Part shown: piece after piece, positions 17,281 through 26,342 of the stretch
How positions within the stretch are numbered: the stretch's first letter is position 1
Layout: each line of letters begins with the position of its first letter
Origin: Thermostichus sp047462415
Lineage (GTDB): Bacteria > Cyanobacteriota > Cyanobacteriia > Thermostichales > Thermostichaceae
Length of the DNA: 64,000 nt
Direction: 5' to 3'
Assembly (NCBI RefSeq): GCF_047462415.1
Contig: NZ_JANSJE010000011.1
Location: 45,927 to 109,926 of the forward strand
The notes under the pieces: model-generated
The model's input: only the letters and a program-made list of their open reading frames with translations
What the model was told of the DNA's origin: nothing
Database searches by the model: none
Translations under genes and position numbers: made by a program

Positions 17281-18072
17281 TCAGAGGGAGAGATAGGATC
17301 GCACTTTTTCCTCATCCATTTGGTCAGTCGGCCCTTCCATAACGAGGGATCCATTTTCCATGAGGTAAAAGTAATCGGCCAAGCTTTGAGCAAACTCAAA
17401 GTACTGTTCTACCAGCAACACCGCAACGCCCCGCTCTTTTTGGATGCGGGCAATGGCTTCTTCGATCTCAATGATGATAGAGGGTTGGATCCCTTCTGTA
17501 GGTTCATCCAGGAGTAAAAGTTTAGGCTCTGCCACCAAAGCTCTGGCAATGGCCAATTGCTGCTGCTGACCACCGCTCAAATCTCCACCGGGACGCTTTA
17601 GAAAAGAACGCAAAATCGGGAATAAGTCATAGATAAACTCAGGTATAGCCCGTTCTTTGTCCGGTGCTGCTTCTAACCCCACCAGTAGATTTTCCTCAAC
17701 CGTTAGGCGAGGAAAGATCTCTCGGCCTTGGGGCACATAGCCAATGCCAGCGCGAGCCCGCCAGTTGGGTGAGTAATGATTGATGGGTCGGCCCTCAAAG
17801 AGAACTTTACCTGTACAGTCTTTGAGAAGCCCCATTAGGGCTTTAAGCGTGGTAGTTTTGCCCATGCCGTTGCGACCCAGAAGGCAAACTGCTTGGCCGG
17901 GAAGGATCTTGAAAGAAAGATCTCTCACAATTAAACTTTGCCCATAATAAGCTCTCAGGTTACAGACTTCCAGCAAAGGCTGAGATCCACTTTGAGATAG
18001 ATTTTGCGCTTTGGTGGCGTTTTCCGTATTCATAGGCTTGGATATAGAGTTGGTTAACTGGACGGTCAACAC
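17281..18072 (-). CDS. urtE: Urea ABC transporter ATPase UrtE
   Basis: Last gene of the urtABCDE operon. A LivF-type ATPase of 263 residues with Walker A LLGRNGMGKTTT, signature LSGGQQQQLAIARAL, Walker B KLLLLDEPTEGIQPSI and the H-loop region replaced by LLVEQYFEFAQ, as is usual for LivF/UrtE. It energises high-affinity urea import with UrtD. The start could be the GTG at 18072, which has GGAG closely upstream, or the ATG at 18033, which gives a more typical N-terminus. It follows urtD by 27 bases. Confidence 0.93.
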   Translation of the reverse strand: MLTVQLTNSISKPMNTENATKAQNLSQSGSQPLLEVCNLRAYYGQSLIVRDLSFKILPGQAVCLLGRNGMGKTTTLKALMGLLKDCTGKVLFEGRPINHYSPNWRARAGIGYVPQGREIFPRLTVEENLLVGLEAAPDKERAIPEFIYDLFPILRSFLKRPGGDLSGGQQQQLAIARALVAEPKLLLLDEPTEGIQPSIIIEIEEAIARIQKERGVAVLLVEQYFEFAQSLADYFYLMENGSLVMEGPTDQMDEEKVRSYLSL

Positions 18073-18099
18073 AGATCTCCCCTTCTCCCCTGTTTTCGT

Positions 18100-18867
18100 T
18101 TAGCCTCTGGCTTTGTGGGATCCAAGATAGACCTCGATAACTCGCGGGTCGTTCTTCACTTCCTCAAAGCTACCCTCGCACAACACCGCTCCTTGGTGTA
18201 AAACGGTAACTCTGCGGGCAATTTGCCGGACAAATACCATGTCATGCTCGATCACCAAAATGGTGTGATTTCGAGCTAAGGATTGAATTAACTCTCCCGT
18301 AGCCTCTGTTTCTTTATCCGTCATCCCGGCCACGCATTCATCAAGCAGCAGCAGATCCGGATCCTGGGCAATCACCATGCCGATCTCCAACCATTGCTTT
18401 TCTCCATGGGAGAGCAGCCCTGCCGGGATCCGATCCTTACGGCTCAGGCCGATGGTTTCCAGGAGAGCATCAGTCTTTTCTCGCAAGCGCTTTTTGCCAA
18501 ATAAGGTGGAGAAAACACCCTTGTGAGGGTTGAGAGAGAGCTCTAAATTTTCTCGCACGCTCAGGTTTTGGTAGACCCGCGGCGTTTGGAACTTGCGACC
18601 AATACCCAAGGCAGCGATTTCGTGCTCCTTGAGCTTAGCCAGATCTTTTCCTTTAAACAGCACTCGCCCTCGAGTAGGCTTGACCTTGCCTGTCAACACA
18701 TCGAGGAAGGTAGTTTTGCCCGCTCCATTGGGGCCGATCACCACCCTTAACTCCCCTTCTTCCAAAGAGAAGTTCAGCCCGTCCAAAGCCTTAAAGCCAT
18801 CAAAGCTGACGGTGAGATCCTGAGTTTGTAAAATTTGCCGGGTAGTGGTGGGAGCTGCTGTAAGCAT
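18100..18867 (-). CDS. urtD: Urea ABC transporter ATPase UrtD
   Basis: A LivG-type ATPase of about 255 residues from the ATG at 18867. It has Walker A VIGPNGAGKTTFLD, signature LLSHGEKQWLEIGMVIA, Walker B PDLLLLDECVAGMTDKE and the H-loop in ILVIEHDMVFVRQIA. The LSHGEKQWLEIGM signature is characteristic of UrtD. It pairs with UrtE on the UrtBC permease. An upstream in-frame GTG at 18939 would add 24 residues of no family resemblance. It is separated from urtC by about 150 bases, the largest gap in the operon. Confidence 0.93.
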   Translation of the reverse strand: MLTAAPTTTRQILQTQDLTVSFDGFKALDGLNFSLEEGELRVVIGPNGAGKTTFLDVLTGKVKPTRGRVLFKGKDLAKLKEHEIAALGIGRKFQTPRVYQNLSVRENLELSLNPHKGVFSTLFGKKRLREKTDALLETIGLSRKDRIPAGLLSHGEKQWLEIGMVIAQDPDLLLLDECVAGMTDKETEATGELIQSLARNHTILVIEHDMVFVRQIARRVTVLHQGAVLCEGSFEEVKNDPRVIEVYLGSHKARG

Positions 18868-19015
18868 AGGGATCACGTCCAAGAACGGAAAGGCCAGAGG
18901 ACGAGTAGGATTCTCAGCCCATCGAACAAGAGAGGACACTTGGCATCGTTATCTCACCCATTGGGATCCTCTTACTCTGAAGTTGCACCTTGCATAGGGG
19001 GATACTGGCACGGAT

Positions 19016-20161
19016 TTAGGCTGGAGAAATATTGGCCAAACGCCGGCGCCAAAGCTGGAAGGTAACCCAAAGCTGCCTGCCCCGGGTGCGCACCCAGCCC
19101 ACCAAACCATCCGGCAACACCAGTACCACCAGCAGGAACAATCCCCCCTGGAAAAACAGCCAAATTTCTGGGAAATTTTCACTCAGCAAACTCTTGGCAA
19201 AGTTTACCAACAAAGCCCCGACCACTGCCCCCACTAAACTGGCCCGACCACCCACCGCTGCCCAGATCACCATTTCAATGGAGAAGGGAACGGCCATGGC
19301 ATTGGGAGAAATGATGCCAGTTTGTAAGGTAAACAAAGCCCCGGCGATCCCTGCCAGCGCAGCCGAGATGGCAAATACTAGCACCTTAAATCCGGTGGGA
19401 TCGTAGCCAGAGAAACGAACCCGCGGCTCATCGTCTCGAATGGCTACCAGGATTCGACCAAACAAGCCACTGGTAAGCCAACGACAGAGAAGGTAAGCCA
19501 AAACAACGGTTAAAACCGTGGCCACATAGACAGCAAAGCGCATCTGGGAAGAGTTGACATCCAGGCCAAATAACGTCTGGAAATTGGTCAGGCCGTTGGT
19601 GCCGTTGATTAAGCGCTGTTGCCCGTTGAAGAAGTTGAAGAAAATGATTGTGGTGGCCTGAGTCAGAATAGAAAAATAAACTCCTCGGATGCGATTTCTC
19701 ACCACCAAATACCCCAGAGCTGCTGCCACCACAGCCGGGATCAAGACAATAGCAATAGCCGTAAACGGAAACGAATAAAAAGGGTACCAAAACCAGGGCA
19801 ATTCCGTTACCCCATAGAGGCTGAAAAACTCCGGTATCTGTCCCTCTGGCAGTTGCAACTTGAGGTGCATCCCCAAAGCATAGCCCCCCAAGGCAAAGAA
19901 CACCCCATGCCCCAGACTCAGCATGCCGGTATAGCCCCAGATAAGGTCGATCCCCAGGGCAACAATGCTCAATGCCAGAAATCGCCCCAACAAGTTCAGC
20001 CGAAAACCCGACAACACAGTTGGGGCCACCAAGATCAAAGCCAGCGCCAGGCCAATGAGGATCCCAACTTCCCAGAGGAGCTTGCGGGCAGGACTGGGAT
20101 CCCGACCGGTGGCAAGAATGGCCTCTTCACGATCAGCGGGGGGGAGATGAGCCAGTTTCAT
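19016..20161 (-). CDS. urtC: Urea ABC transporter permease UrtC
   Basis: A LivM-type inner-membrane permease of 381 residues with about ten hydrophobic helices. A hydrophilic N-terminus (ADREEAILATGRDPSPARK) precedes the first helix. The motif IWGYTGMLSLGHGVFFALGG and the segment NGTNGLTNFQTLFGLDV are typical of UrtC. The EAA-like loop is at RIRGVYFSILTQATT. With UrtB it forms the urea channel. It starts at an ATG 56 bases after the urtB stop. Confidence 0.94.
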   Translation of the reverse strand: MKLAHLPPADREEAILATGRDPSPARKLLWEVGILIGLALALILVAPTVLSGFRLNLLGRFLALSIVALGIDLIWGYTGMLSLGHGVFFALGGYALGMHLKLQLPEGQIPEFFSLYGVTELPWFWYPFYSFPFTAIAIVLIPAVVAAALGYLVVRNRIRGVYFSILTQATTIIFFNFFNGQQRLINGTNGLTNFQTLFGLDVNSSQMRFAVYVATVLTVVLAYLLCRWLTSGLFGRILVAIRDDEPRVRFSGYDPTGFKVLVFAISAALAGIAGALFTLQTGIISPNAMAVPFSIEMVIWAAVGGRASLVGAVVGALLVNFAKSLLSENFPEIWLFFQGGLFLLVVLVLPDGLVGWVRTRGRQLWVTFQLWRRRLANISPA

Positions 20162-20217
20162 GGGCGGTGTGGGGGGATGGGGGATACGGCTAGAAAGATT
20201 CGCTCAAGAGGGCTGTC

Positions 20218-21375
20218 CTAGGCATCCACCATGCGACCTTTTTCGGGGAAAAGGCCGCGGGGGCGCACCTGCAAAAAGGCCACAATTAAGGCAAAGACCA
20301 TCACCTTAGCCATGCTGGTGGTGGCAAAAAAGTTGAGGGTATCGGTCAGGATCGGCACGTTGGGAAAGATCAAAGCCAGCGTCCCGGAACCGATGACAAA
20401 GTTGGCAATTCCGATCCCCAGTGCCGCCACAATGCTGCCCAGGAGCTTGCCCACACCCCCCACGACAACCACCATGAAGGTATCCACGATGTAGTTCTGG
20501 CCGGTATTGGGCCCCACGGATCCCAGCAGGCTGACGGCCACGCCGGCTACTCCTGCCAGACCCGAACCCATGGCAAAGGTGAGAGCATCCACCGTTTGCG
20601 TAGGGATCCCGACACAAGCGCTCATGGCCCGATTTTGGGTGACGGCGCGGATGCGCAACCCCCAGCGGGTGCGTTGCAAGAAAAAGTACAGCCCCAGGAT
20701 ACAGACAACGGTGAGGGCGATGATGAACAGGCGAGTATTGGGCAAAAACAGGTTGCCCACCGGGATCCCACCCCGCAGCCAGCGAGGAGCGGTCACGTCT
20801 CTATTTTGGGCCCCAAACCAGGGCTGGGTGACGGCCAGGGCATAGGTTTGGGCCAGAACCCGCCCGCCTACTGCCACAATGGCCGTAGAAAGCACCAACA
20901 ACAACGTCAGCACCCAGCCTTTGAGGCGCGGCCAATCGGCCCGTTTTGCCAAGAGCCACCAGCCGCCAAAAAAGAGCACCGCAAAGGCCCCCAAGCGGAA
21001 AGCCAACACCCAATTGACGCTGCGCACGAACTGCTGCAGGATCAGGCTCACGCCCCAGGTGGCCAAAAGGGTTTCCAGCGGCCGCCCATACAAAAAGCGA
21101 ATCACCCCCCGCTCCAGAGCCAGACCCGCCAGGGCCGTGACGACAAAAGCGGCAACCAAGGCTGGAAAGATATACAGATCCCGCCAGGGATCCCCCAATT
21201 GTCGGAAGGCATTTTGCACCACAAAGGTGGTGTAGGCCCCCAACATCATCAGCTCCCCATGGGCCATATTGATCACCCCCATGAGGCCGAAGACAATCGC
21301 CAGGCCCAGAGCGGCTATCAGCAAAACGGTGCCAATACTGATGCCATTAAACAAGCTATCCAAAAGCAAGGTCAT
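20218..21375 (-). CDS. urtB: Urea ABC transporter permease UrtB
   Basis: A LivH-type permease of about 385 residues from the ATG at 21375, preceded by AGGAGG about 11 bases upstream. It contains FGLMGVINMAHGELMMLGAY, WGVSLILQQFVRSVNWVLAF, RAVTQNRAMSACVGIPTQTV and VVVVGGVGKLLGSIVAALGI, all strongly UrtB-like. The frame stays open to 21444, but the added 23 residues are not conserved. It lies 108 bases downstream of urtA. Confidence 0.94.
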   Translation of the reverse strand: MTLLLDSLFNGISIGTVLLIAALGLAIVFGLMGVINMAHGELMMLGAYTTFVVQNAFRQLGDPWRDLYIFPALVAAFVVTALAGLALERGVIRFLYGRPLETLLATWGVSLILQQFVRSVNWVLAFRLGAFAVLFFGGWWLLAKRADWPRLKGWVLTLLLVLSTAIVAVGGRVLAQTYALAVTQPWFGAQNRDVTAPRWLRGGIPVGNLFLPNTRLFIIALTVVCILGLYFFLQRTRWGLRIRAVTQNRAMSACVGIPTQTVDALTFAMGSGLAGVAGVAVSLLGSVGPNTGQNYIVDTFMVVVVGGVGKLLGSIVAALGIGIANFVIGSGTLALIFPNVPILTDTLNFFATTSMAKVMVFALIVAFLQVRPRGLFPEKGRMVDA

Positions 21376-21483
21376 CGGCAGGGGATCCTCCTTCTTTACC
21401 AGTTGACGGGGGACGCGCTTCCAACTCCAGGACGGGATCCCCAACTCACCCGCAAGGGATCTCGCACCCAGCGCTCAACAGGG

Positions 21484-22758
21484 CTAGCTGACTTTGAAGC
21501 GACCGCCTTTGGCCGGATCCGACCAGTCGCAGGCAAAGCCCTTGGTTTCCGCCACAAACTGGTTCCAGGGCTGTGGCTCCACAGCGTCTGTAGAAAAGAT
21601 GACATCAAACAGCCCATCAGAGCGCACCTGGCCGATCCGCACGTACTTGGTCAGGTGGTGGTTGGTGTTCATCGTCACCAGACCCTCTGGGGCATCAAAG
21701 GTTTGGCCGTAGGCTGCTTGGCGCACCGCGTCGATCTCCACGGTTCCCGCTTTTTCCACCGCCTGCTTCCAGATGTAAACCATGATATAGGCCGCTTCCA
21801 TCGGGTCGTTGGTGACGCGGTTTTGGCCGTATTCTGCCTTGAAGGCTTCCACAAACTTCTTGTTGGCAGGCGTATCCACCGTCATGAAGTAGTTCCAGGC
21901 AGCGTAGTGGCCTTCTAGGAACTCGGAGCCAATCGCCTGCACCTCTTCTTCGGCAATGCTGACGGACATAGAGGGATAGCGATCCGGCTCCAGACCGGCT
22001 GCTTTCAGTTGCTTAAAGAAGGCCACATTGCTGTCGCCATTCAGGCTGTTGTAGATCACGCCGCCGTTGGGAAGAGCGGCACGGATTTTGCTGATAATAG
22101 GAGTCACTTCGGTGTTGCCCAGAGGCAGGTAATCTTCTCCCACAACCTTGCCGCCCAGGGCCTCTAACTGGGCCTTGATGATGGTGTTGGCCGTGCGGGG
22201 GAAGACATAGTCGGATCCCACCAGGAAAAACTCTTTGCCCTTGTTCTTGAGCAGCCATTCCACAGAAGGCTCGATCTGCTGGTTGGGGGCAGCGCCGGTG
22301 TAGAAGATGTTTTTGGAGCACTCTTGTCCTTCGTACTGTACGGGATACCAGAGCAGGTGTTGCTTGGATTCAAATACCGGCAAAACTGCCTTGCGGCTGG
22401 CCGAGGTCCAACAGCCGAATACTGTTGCCACCTTGTCCACATCGATCAATTTGGTGGCTTTCTCGGCAAAGGTTGGCCAATCGGAGGCGCCATCCTCGAT
22501 GATGGGCTCGATCTGCTTGCCCAAAACCCCACCGGCGGCATTGATCTCTTTAATGGCTAGCTTTTCCGCATCCACCACACTGGTTTCCGAAATGGCCATC
22601 GTGCCGCTGAGGGAGTGCAAAATGCCAACGCGAATAGTCTCTCCCTGAGCATAGGCAGGCACAGACCGCTTCACCCAGATCTGCGGCCCTAAGGCAGCCC
22701 CGGCTCCGGCCAGCGCGCCCATTTTCAGCACTTGACGACGATTAAAAGATTGAGCCAT
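21484..22758 (-). CDS. urtA: Urea ABC transporter substrate-binding protein UrtA
   Basis: The periplasmic urea-binding protein, 424 residues, first gene of the operon. The N-terminus has a twin-arginine type signal (NRRQVLKMG, then a glycine/alanine-rich hydrophobic stretch and PAYAQG), so export by Tat is likely. The mature part shows IRVGILHSLSGTMAISETSV, GGVLGKQIEPIIEDGASDWP and FLVGSDYVFPRTANTI, characteristic of UrtA/FmdD proteins. The ATG at 22758 has GGAG 7 bases upstream. Known cyanobacterial urt operons are activated by NtcA under nitrogen limitation; a candidate site is at 23011-23024. Confidence 0.95.
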   Translation of the reverse strand: MAQSFNRRQVLKMGALAGAGAALGPQIWVKRSVPAYAQGETIRVGILHSLSGTMAISETSVVDAEKLAIKEINAAGGVLGKQIEPIIEDGASDWPTFAEKATKLIDVDKVATVFGCWTSASRKAVLPVFESKQHLLWYPVQYEGQECSKNIFYTGAAPNQQIEPSVEWLLKNKGKEFFLVGSDYVFPRTANTIIKAQLEALGGKVVGEDYLPLGNTEVTPIISKIRAALPNGGVIYNSLNGDSNVAFFKQLKAAGLEPDRYPSMSVSIAEEEVQAIGSEFLEGHYAAWNYFMTVDTPANKKFVEAFKAEYGQNRVTNDPMEAAYIMVYIWKQAVEKAGTVEIDAVRQAAYGQTFDAPEGLVTMNTNHHLTKYVRIGQVRSDGLFDVIFSTDAVEPQPWNQFVAETKGFACDWSDPAKGGRFKVS

Positions 22759-23117
22759 CGGTAAACTCCGAAACGAGGTGAGTGCAAAGGATGTAGCGAA
22801 GTGTGGTTACAGCAGCCTGGCTAACAGGGGGAAGGACTCAGCTCATCACCTTGCCCATGGATCAGCTTGCCCAACTGCGCTCGGCTGAGGTTTTCACCAA
22901 TGCCTTCCCAACATCAACAGGGGGAAAAGCCAGCTTTGCAGTCGAGAGAGCGTCGTGCGCCCCTGTTGCCTGGACGTGTTCTATCAAACCCATTCAGCCA
23001 GGAAGAAATTGTGTTGCGAGATACTTTTTTCCAGAATCTGAGCCTGTTCTCGCCAAGCTCCCAGGGATCCCTTGCTCTCGGCATAATGGAGATTTCGAGG
23101 TTGAAAATTGATGGCTT
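22759..23117. other. Divergent intergenic region between urtA and S9 peptidase
   Basis: These 359 bases should hold promoters for the urt operon (minus) and the peptidase (plus). Short open frames here show no recognisable protein. The only element I can name is the candidate NtcA box described separately. A T-run follows it on the plus strand at 23025-23030. Confidence 0.6.
23011..23024 (-). promoter_or_regulatory. Candidate NtcA-binding site upstream of urtA
   Basis: The sequence GTGTTGCGAGATAC reads GTA-N8-CAC on the minus strand, one base from the NtcA consensus GTA-N8-TAC. After 22 bases it is followed by TTTGAT, a weak match to the TAN3T -10 box expected in NtcA-activated promoters. 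The site lies about 250 bases before the urtA ATG, implying a long leader. NtcA control of urt genes is known in other cyanobacteria; use of this particular site is inference. Confidence 0.35.
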
Positions 23118-25043
23118 ATGGTGCAACAGGCTGGCTATGGATCTTGGCGATCCCCAATTACCGCTGACCTGGTGGTGGCCGGATCCCTACGCCTAGGGCA
23201 ACCGGCTTGGGACAAGGGGGATCTCTACTGGACGGAGGGCCGCCCGCAGGAGAAGGGGCGCAACGTGCTGATGCGGCGAGCTGCCGACGGGACGGTGCAG
23301 GAACTGACGCCAGCACCCTTCAACGTGCGCACGCGGGTGCATGAGTACGGCGGCGGCGCCTACTGGGTCTCCGAGGGGGTGGTGTATTTCTGCAACTTTG
23401 CCGATCAACGGCTCTACCGCCTGCTGCCGGCTTCGGATCCCCAGCCCCTCACCGAAGCTGGCCCCTACCGCTATGCCGACGGGGTGGTGGACAGGAGGCG
23501 CCGGCGCATCCTCTGCGTGCGCGAGGATCACAGCCGCCAGGGAGAGCCGGAAAATACCCTGGTTGCCATCGATCTAGAAAGCGGATCCCAGCAGGTTTTG
23601 GCCAGGGGCCACGATTTCTACGCCAGCCCGCAACTGAGCCCAGACGGTCAGATCCTGGTGTGGCTGGCCTGGGATCACCCCCAGATGCCCTGGGACGGCA
23701 CGGAGCTGTGGCGGGCGGAAGTGGCTCCTGACGGCAGCTTGGGAGAACCCCAGAAACTCGTTGGTGGCCCGGCTGAGTCCATTTTCCAGCCCCAGTGGTC
23801 GCCGCAGGGGGAGCTTTACTTTGTTTCCGACCGCAGCGGCTGGTGGAACCTCTACTGCTGGGATCCCTCAGGGCCGATTCCTCTGTGCCCTATGGAAGCG
23901 GAGTTTGGCGAGCCCCAGTGGGTGTTTGGCCTGAGCACCTACGGCTTTTGTGGGGACGGGCGGATCCTGGCCATCTATCGGCAAGAAGGGCTGGGCCACC
24001 TGACGCTTTTGGATCCGCGTTCAGGACAGCGGCAGGAGATCCCCATACCCTACACCGAGCTCCACAACCTTCAAGTTAGCGGCGAAAAAGCTGCCTTCCT
24101 GGCCGGATCCCCCAGCGAAGCCATGGCCTTGGTCTGTCTGGACTTACCTTCTGGCCAATTGGAGGTGGTGGCCCGTTCTAGCAGCGTGGCAATAGATCTG
24201 GAGTATTTGTCAATCCCTGAGCCCATCACCTTTCCCACCTCGGGCGGAGCAGTGGCCTACGGCTTCTTCTATCCTCCCAAGAACCGCGACTTTGTGGCCC
24301 CTGCCGGCGAAAAGCCGCCCCTGCTGGTGAAAAGTCACGGCGGGCCCACGGGAGCAACAGCAGCCGTGCTCGACCTGGGGATCCAGTACTGGACCAGCCG
24401 CGGGATTGCCGTTTTGGATGTCAACTACCGCGGCAGCAGCGGCTATGGACGGGCCTACCGGGAGGCCCTCAAGGGCCAATGGGGCCTTGTGGACGTGGAA
24501 GATTGCATTGCTGGAGCCCGATTCTTGGCCCAACAGGGCCGGGTTGATGGCGAGCGATTGCTCATTCGCGGCGGCAGCGCCGGCGGCTACACCACGCTGG
24601 CGGCTTTGACCTTTCACACCGTCTTCAAGGCCGGTGCCAGCTACTACGGGGTGAGCGACCTGGAGGCCCTGGCACAGGACACCCACAAGTTCGAGTCCCG
24701 CTACTTGGACAGCTTAATTGGCCCCTACCCGCAACGACGAGATCTCTACCGGGAGCGCTCTCCCATCCACCACCTGGATGGCTTCAATTGTCCGGTTATT
24801 TTCTTTCAGGGCTTGGAAGACGCCATCGTGCCCCCCAATCAGGCAGAGAGGATGGTAGCCGCCCTGCGGGCCAAAGGGATCCCGGTGGCCTATGTGCCCT
24901 TCGAGGGAGAACAACACGGCTTTCGCCAGGCGGCCAACATCAAACGGGCCTTAGAGGCGGAGCTTTATTTTTATGCTCAGGTGCTGGGGTTTCCGCCGGC
25001 AGAAGCTCTTGAGCCCGTTCGGATCGAGAACTTAGACACCTGA
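23118..25043 (+). CDS. S9-family peptidase (acylaminoacyl/prolyl oligopeptidase type)
   Basis: A 641-residue two-domain serine peptidase. Residues up to about 370 form a beta-propeller-like region with repeated WSPQGELYFVSD and LSPDGQILVWLAWD type blades. The C-terminal alpha/beta-hydrolase domain holds the triad: Ser487 in RGGSAGGYT, Asp in QGLEDAIVPP and His in EGEQHGFR. LDVNYRGSSGYGRAYRE is the usual oxyanion-side motif. No signal peptide is evident, so a cytoplasmic oligopeptidase that clears short peptides is likely. Start ATG at 23118. It is divergent from urtA and convergent with ureE. Confidence 0.92.
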   Translation: MVQQAGYGSWRSPITADLVVAGSLRLGQPAWDKGDLYWTEGRPQEKGRNVLMRRAADGTVQELTPAPFNVRTRVHEYGGGAYWVSEGVVYFCNFADQRLYRLLPASDPQPLTEAGPYRYADGVVDRRRRRILCVREDHSRQGEPENTLVAIDLESGSQQVLARGHDFYASPQLSPDGQILVWLAWDHPQMPWDGTELWRAEVAPDGSLGEPQKLVGGPAESIFQPQWSPQGELYFVSDRSGWWNLYCWDPSGPIPLCPMEAEFGEPQWVFGLSTYGFCGDGRILAIYRQEGLGHLTLLDPRSGQRQEIPIPYTELHNLQVSGEKAAFLAGSPSEAMALVCLDLPSGQLEVVARSSSVAIDLEYLSIPEPITFPTSGGAVAYGFFYPPKNRDFVAPAGEKPPLLVKSHGGPTGATAAVLDLGIQYWTSRGIAVLDVNYRGSSGYGRAYREALKGQWGLVDVEDCIAGARFLAQQGRVDGERLLIRGGSAGGYTTLAALTFHTVFKAGASYYGVSDLEALAQDTHKFESRYLDSLIGPYPQRRDLYRERSPIHHLDGFNCPVIFFQGLEDAIVPPNQAERMVAALRAKGIPVAYVPFEGEQHGFRQAANIKRALEAELYFYAQVLGFPPAEALEPVRIENLDT

Positions 25044-25068
25044 GGATGACTGCTCAGCTAGACCCAGG

Positions 25069-25545
25069 CTAATGGCTGTGGGCCAACAGGTTGGGCTCGA
25101 AGACAGCCATCTCCAACTGAAACGGGATCCCCAGGTGGGCCAGCCAGTCCTGCAACGGCTCATCGGCCAGCGCCCGGATCTGCCCTTGGGGGGAAATGTG
25201 GGCCGGGCGGTGCCAATTGCCCAGTTGATGCATCACTTGGCCCATCTGGATCGGGTTTTCCGGTTGAATCAAGAGTACCGGTTCGGCTTGGGCTTTGACC
25301 CGGATGTGTCGCTGCGCATCCGCGTAGAGTAGATCCCCATCCTGAAGATGAGTGCCGCGAGGCAGCATCAACTGGATTACCGTGCCCTGATCGCTCACCA
25401 GCCGCTGCCGGGATCGCTGGCGGTCATGCCAAGTGAGGCAAACCACTTCCAAGTGGCCGGGGATCCCCTCTGGCGGCTCTTCCAGCAGTTGCATCACCGT
25501 AATAGCCACGGGATCCTCTGACGCAGTGTGCCGCCCTTCGCTCAT
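25069..25545 (-). CDS. ureE: Urease accessory protein UreE
   Basis: A 158-residue nickel metallochaperone for urease maturation. The N-terminal domain has SRQRLVSDQGTVIQLMLPRG and GDLLYADAQRHIRVKAQAEP. The C-terminal metal-binding domain has MHQLGNWHRPAHI, in which the conserved histidine binds nickel at the dimer interface, and ends with FEPNLLAHSH. The tail lacks the long polyhistidine stretch of some UreE proteins. Its ATG overlaps the stop of the preceding gene (ATGA), so translation is probably coupled. The rest of the urease genes are not in this window, but urtABCDE is 2.3 kb away. Confidence 0.9.
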   Translation of the reverse strand: MSEGRHTASEDPVAITVMQLLEEPPEGIPGHLEVVCLTWHDRQRSRQRLVSDQGTVIQLMLPRGTHLQDGDLLYADAQRHIRVKAQAEPVLLIQPENPIQMGQVMHQLGNWHRPAHISPQGQIRALADEPLQDWLAHLGIPFQLEMAVFEPNLLAHSH

Positions 25546-25880
25546 GGCAGGGACTCCAGATACTGGCTGAGGTCTTCTCGCAGGCGAGAGAACTCCACTT
25601 CAGTGGAAAGGCGCAGCACCTTGGTTTTCAAAGTTACCAGCACCTTGGCTGCATGGGGGCCAGTCCAGATATTGGGGTTGCAGAACATCTCCAAGCTGAA
25701 ATCCTCAGCAGGGTAACGAAATTCAACGGGATCCTGAGGCTGCTGGCGGGAGCTGCGCTTGAGTCGCTCCCAAAGAATCTGCAGAACCTCGTGCCATTGT
25801 TGTGCTGCCTCAGGGGGAAGGGAGAAGCTGGCCGAACCGGTTGCGAAGTTGAAGGCAAACTGAGGAAAATGGATGGTCAT
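25542..25880 (-). CDS. Conserved hypothetical protein translationally coupled to ureE
   Basis: About 112 residues from the ATG at 25880 (MTIHFPQFAFNFATGSASFS); an in-frame start at 25922 would add 14 residues. No transmembrane segment, signal peptide or known catalytic motif is visible. The sequence alternates hydrophobic and polar residues, with VLVTLKTKVLRLSTEVEF suggesting beta strands, followed by a helical, charged C-terminus. I do not recognise the family. Its stop overlaps the ureE start by 4 bases, which suggests a related role or at least shared expression. It is divergent from the phasin-like gene, only about 41 bases away. Confidence 0.7.
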   Translation of the reverse strand: MTIHFPQFAFNFATGSASFSLPPEAAQQWHEVLQILWERLKRSSRQQPQDPVEFRYPAEDFSLEMFCNPNIWTGPHAAKVLVTLKTKVLRLSTEVEFSRLREDLSQYLESLP

Positions 25881-25921
25881 AGAAGCCCGTACCTTCGGCA
25901 CGCGTTCTCTGGAGGGCAGCA

Positions 25922-26248
25922 TTGGATAACAACAGTATCTTACGTCAGCTTTTGCTGATGGGCGTCGGCACCACCACCTTGCTGGCAGAGCAGTTGAAGA
26001 AGGCTGCCGACGATCTGGTGCAGAAGGGCCAGCTCAACCCAGAAGAGGCATCCAATCTCATCAACAACCTGCTCAACCAGGTAAAATCCGAGCAGAGCAA
26101 CTTTGAATCCTACGTGCAGCGGCAGGTGCGCAACGTTCTACAGGATTTGGGCGTGCCCCGCCAATCGGAAATGGACGAGCTGCGCGGGCGGCTGGATCGG
26201 CTGGAACGGCAGGTGCGCAATCTGGAAAATCAGGTTTACCGCCGGTAG
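25922..26248 (+). CDS. Phasin-like coiled-coil protein
   Basis: A 108-residue helical protein. The N-terminal part (LLLMGVGTTTLLAEQLKKAADDLVQKGQL) and the C-terminal heptad-like region (MDELRGRLDRLERQVRNLEN) match the cyanobacterial phasin-family/polyhydroxyalkanoate-granule-associated proteins, which coat storage granules or act as coiled-coil adaptors. The start is a TTG at 25922 with GGAGGGC upstream. No pha synthase gene lies nearby, so granule association is inference. It precedes leuD by 94 bases. Confidence 0.72.
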   Translation: MDNNSILRQLLLMGVGTTTLLAEQLKKAADDLVQKGQLNPEEASNLINNLLNQVKSEQSNFESYVQRQVRNVLQDLGVPRQSEMDELRGRLDRLERQVRNLENQVYRR

Positions 26249-26342
26249 CCGAGGCCCAGTTGGCCGTCGAGCAGGGCATTGCCAAACGTCGCTACCCCGC
26301 AGCCAACCCCCAGATCCAGTCCCAAAGTTCATTCCAGTTTCC

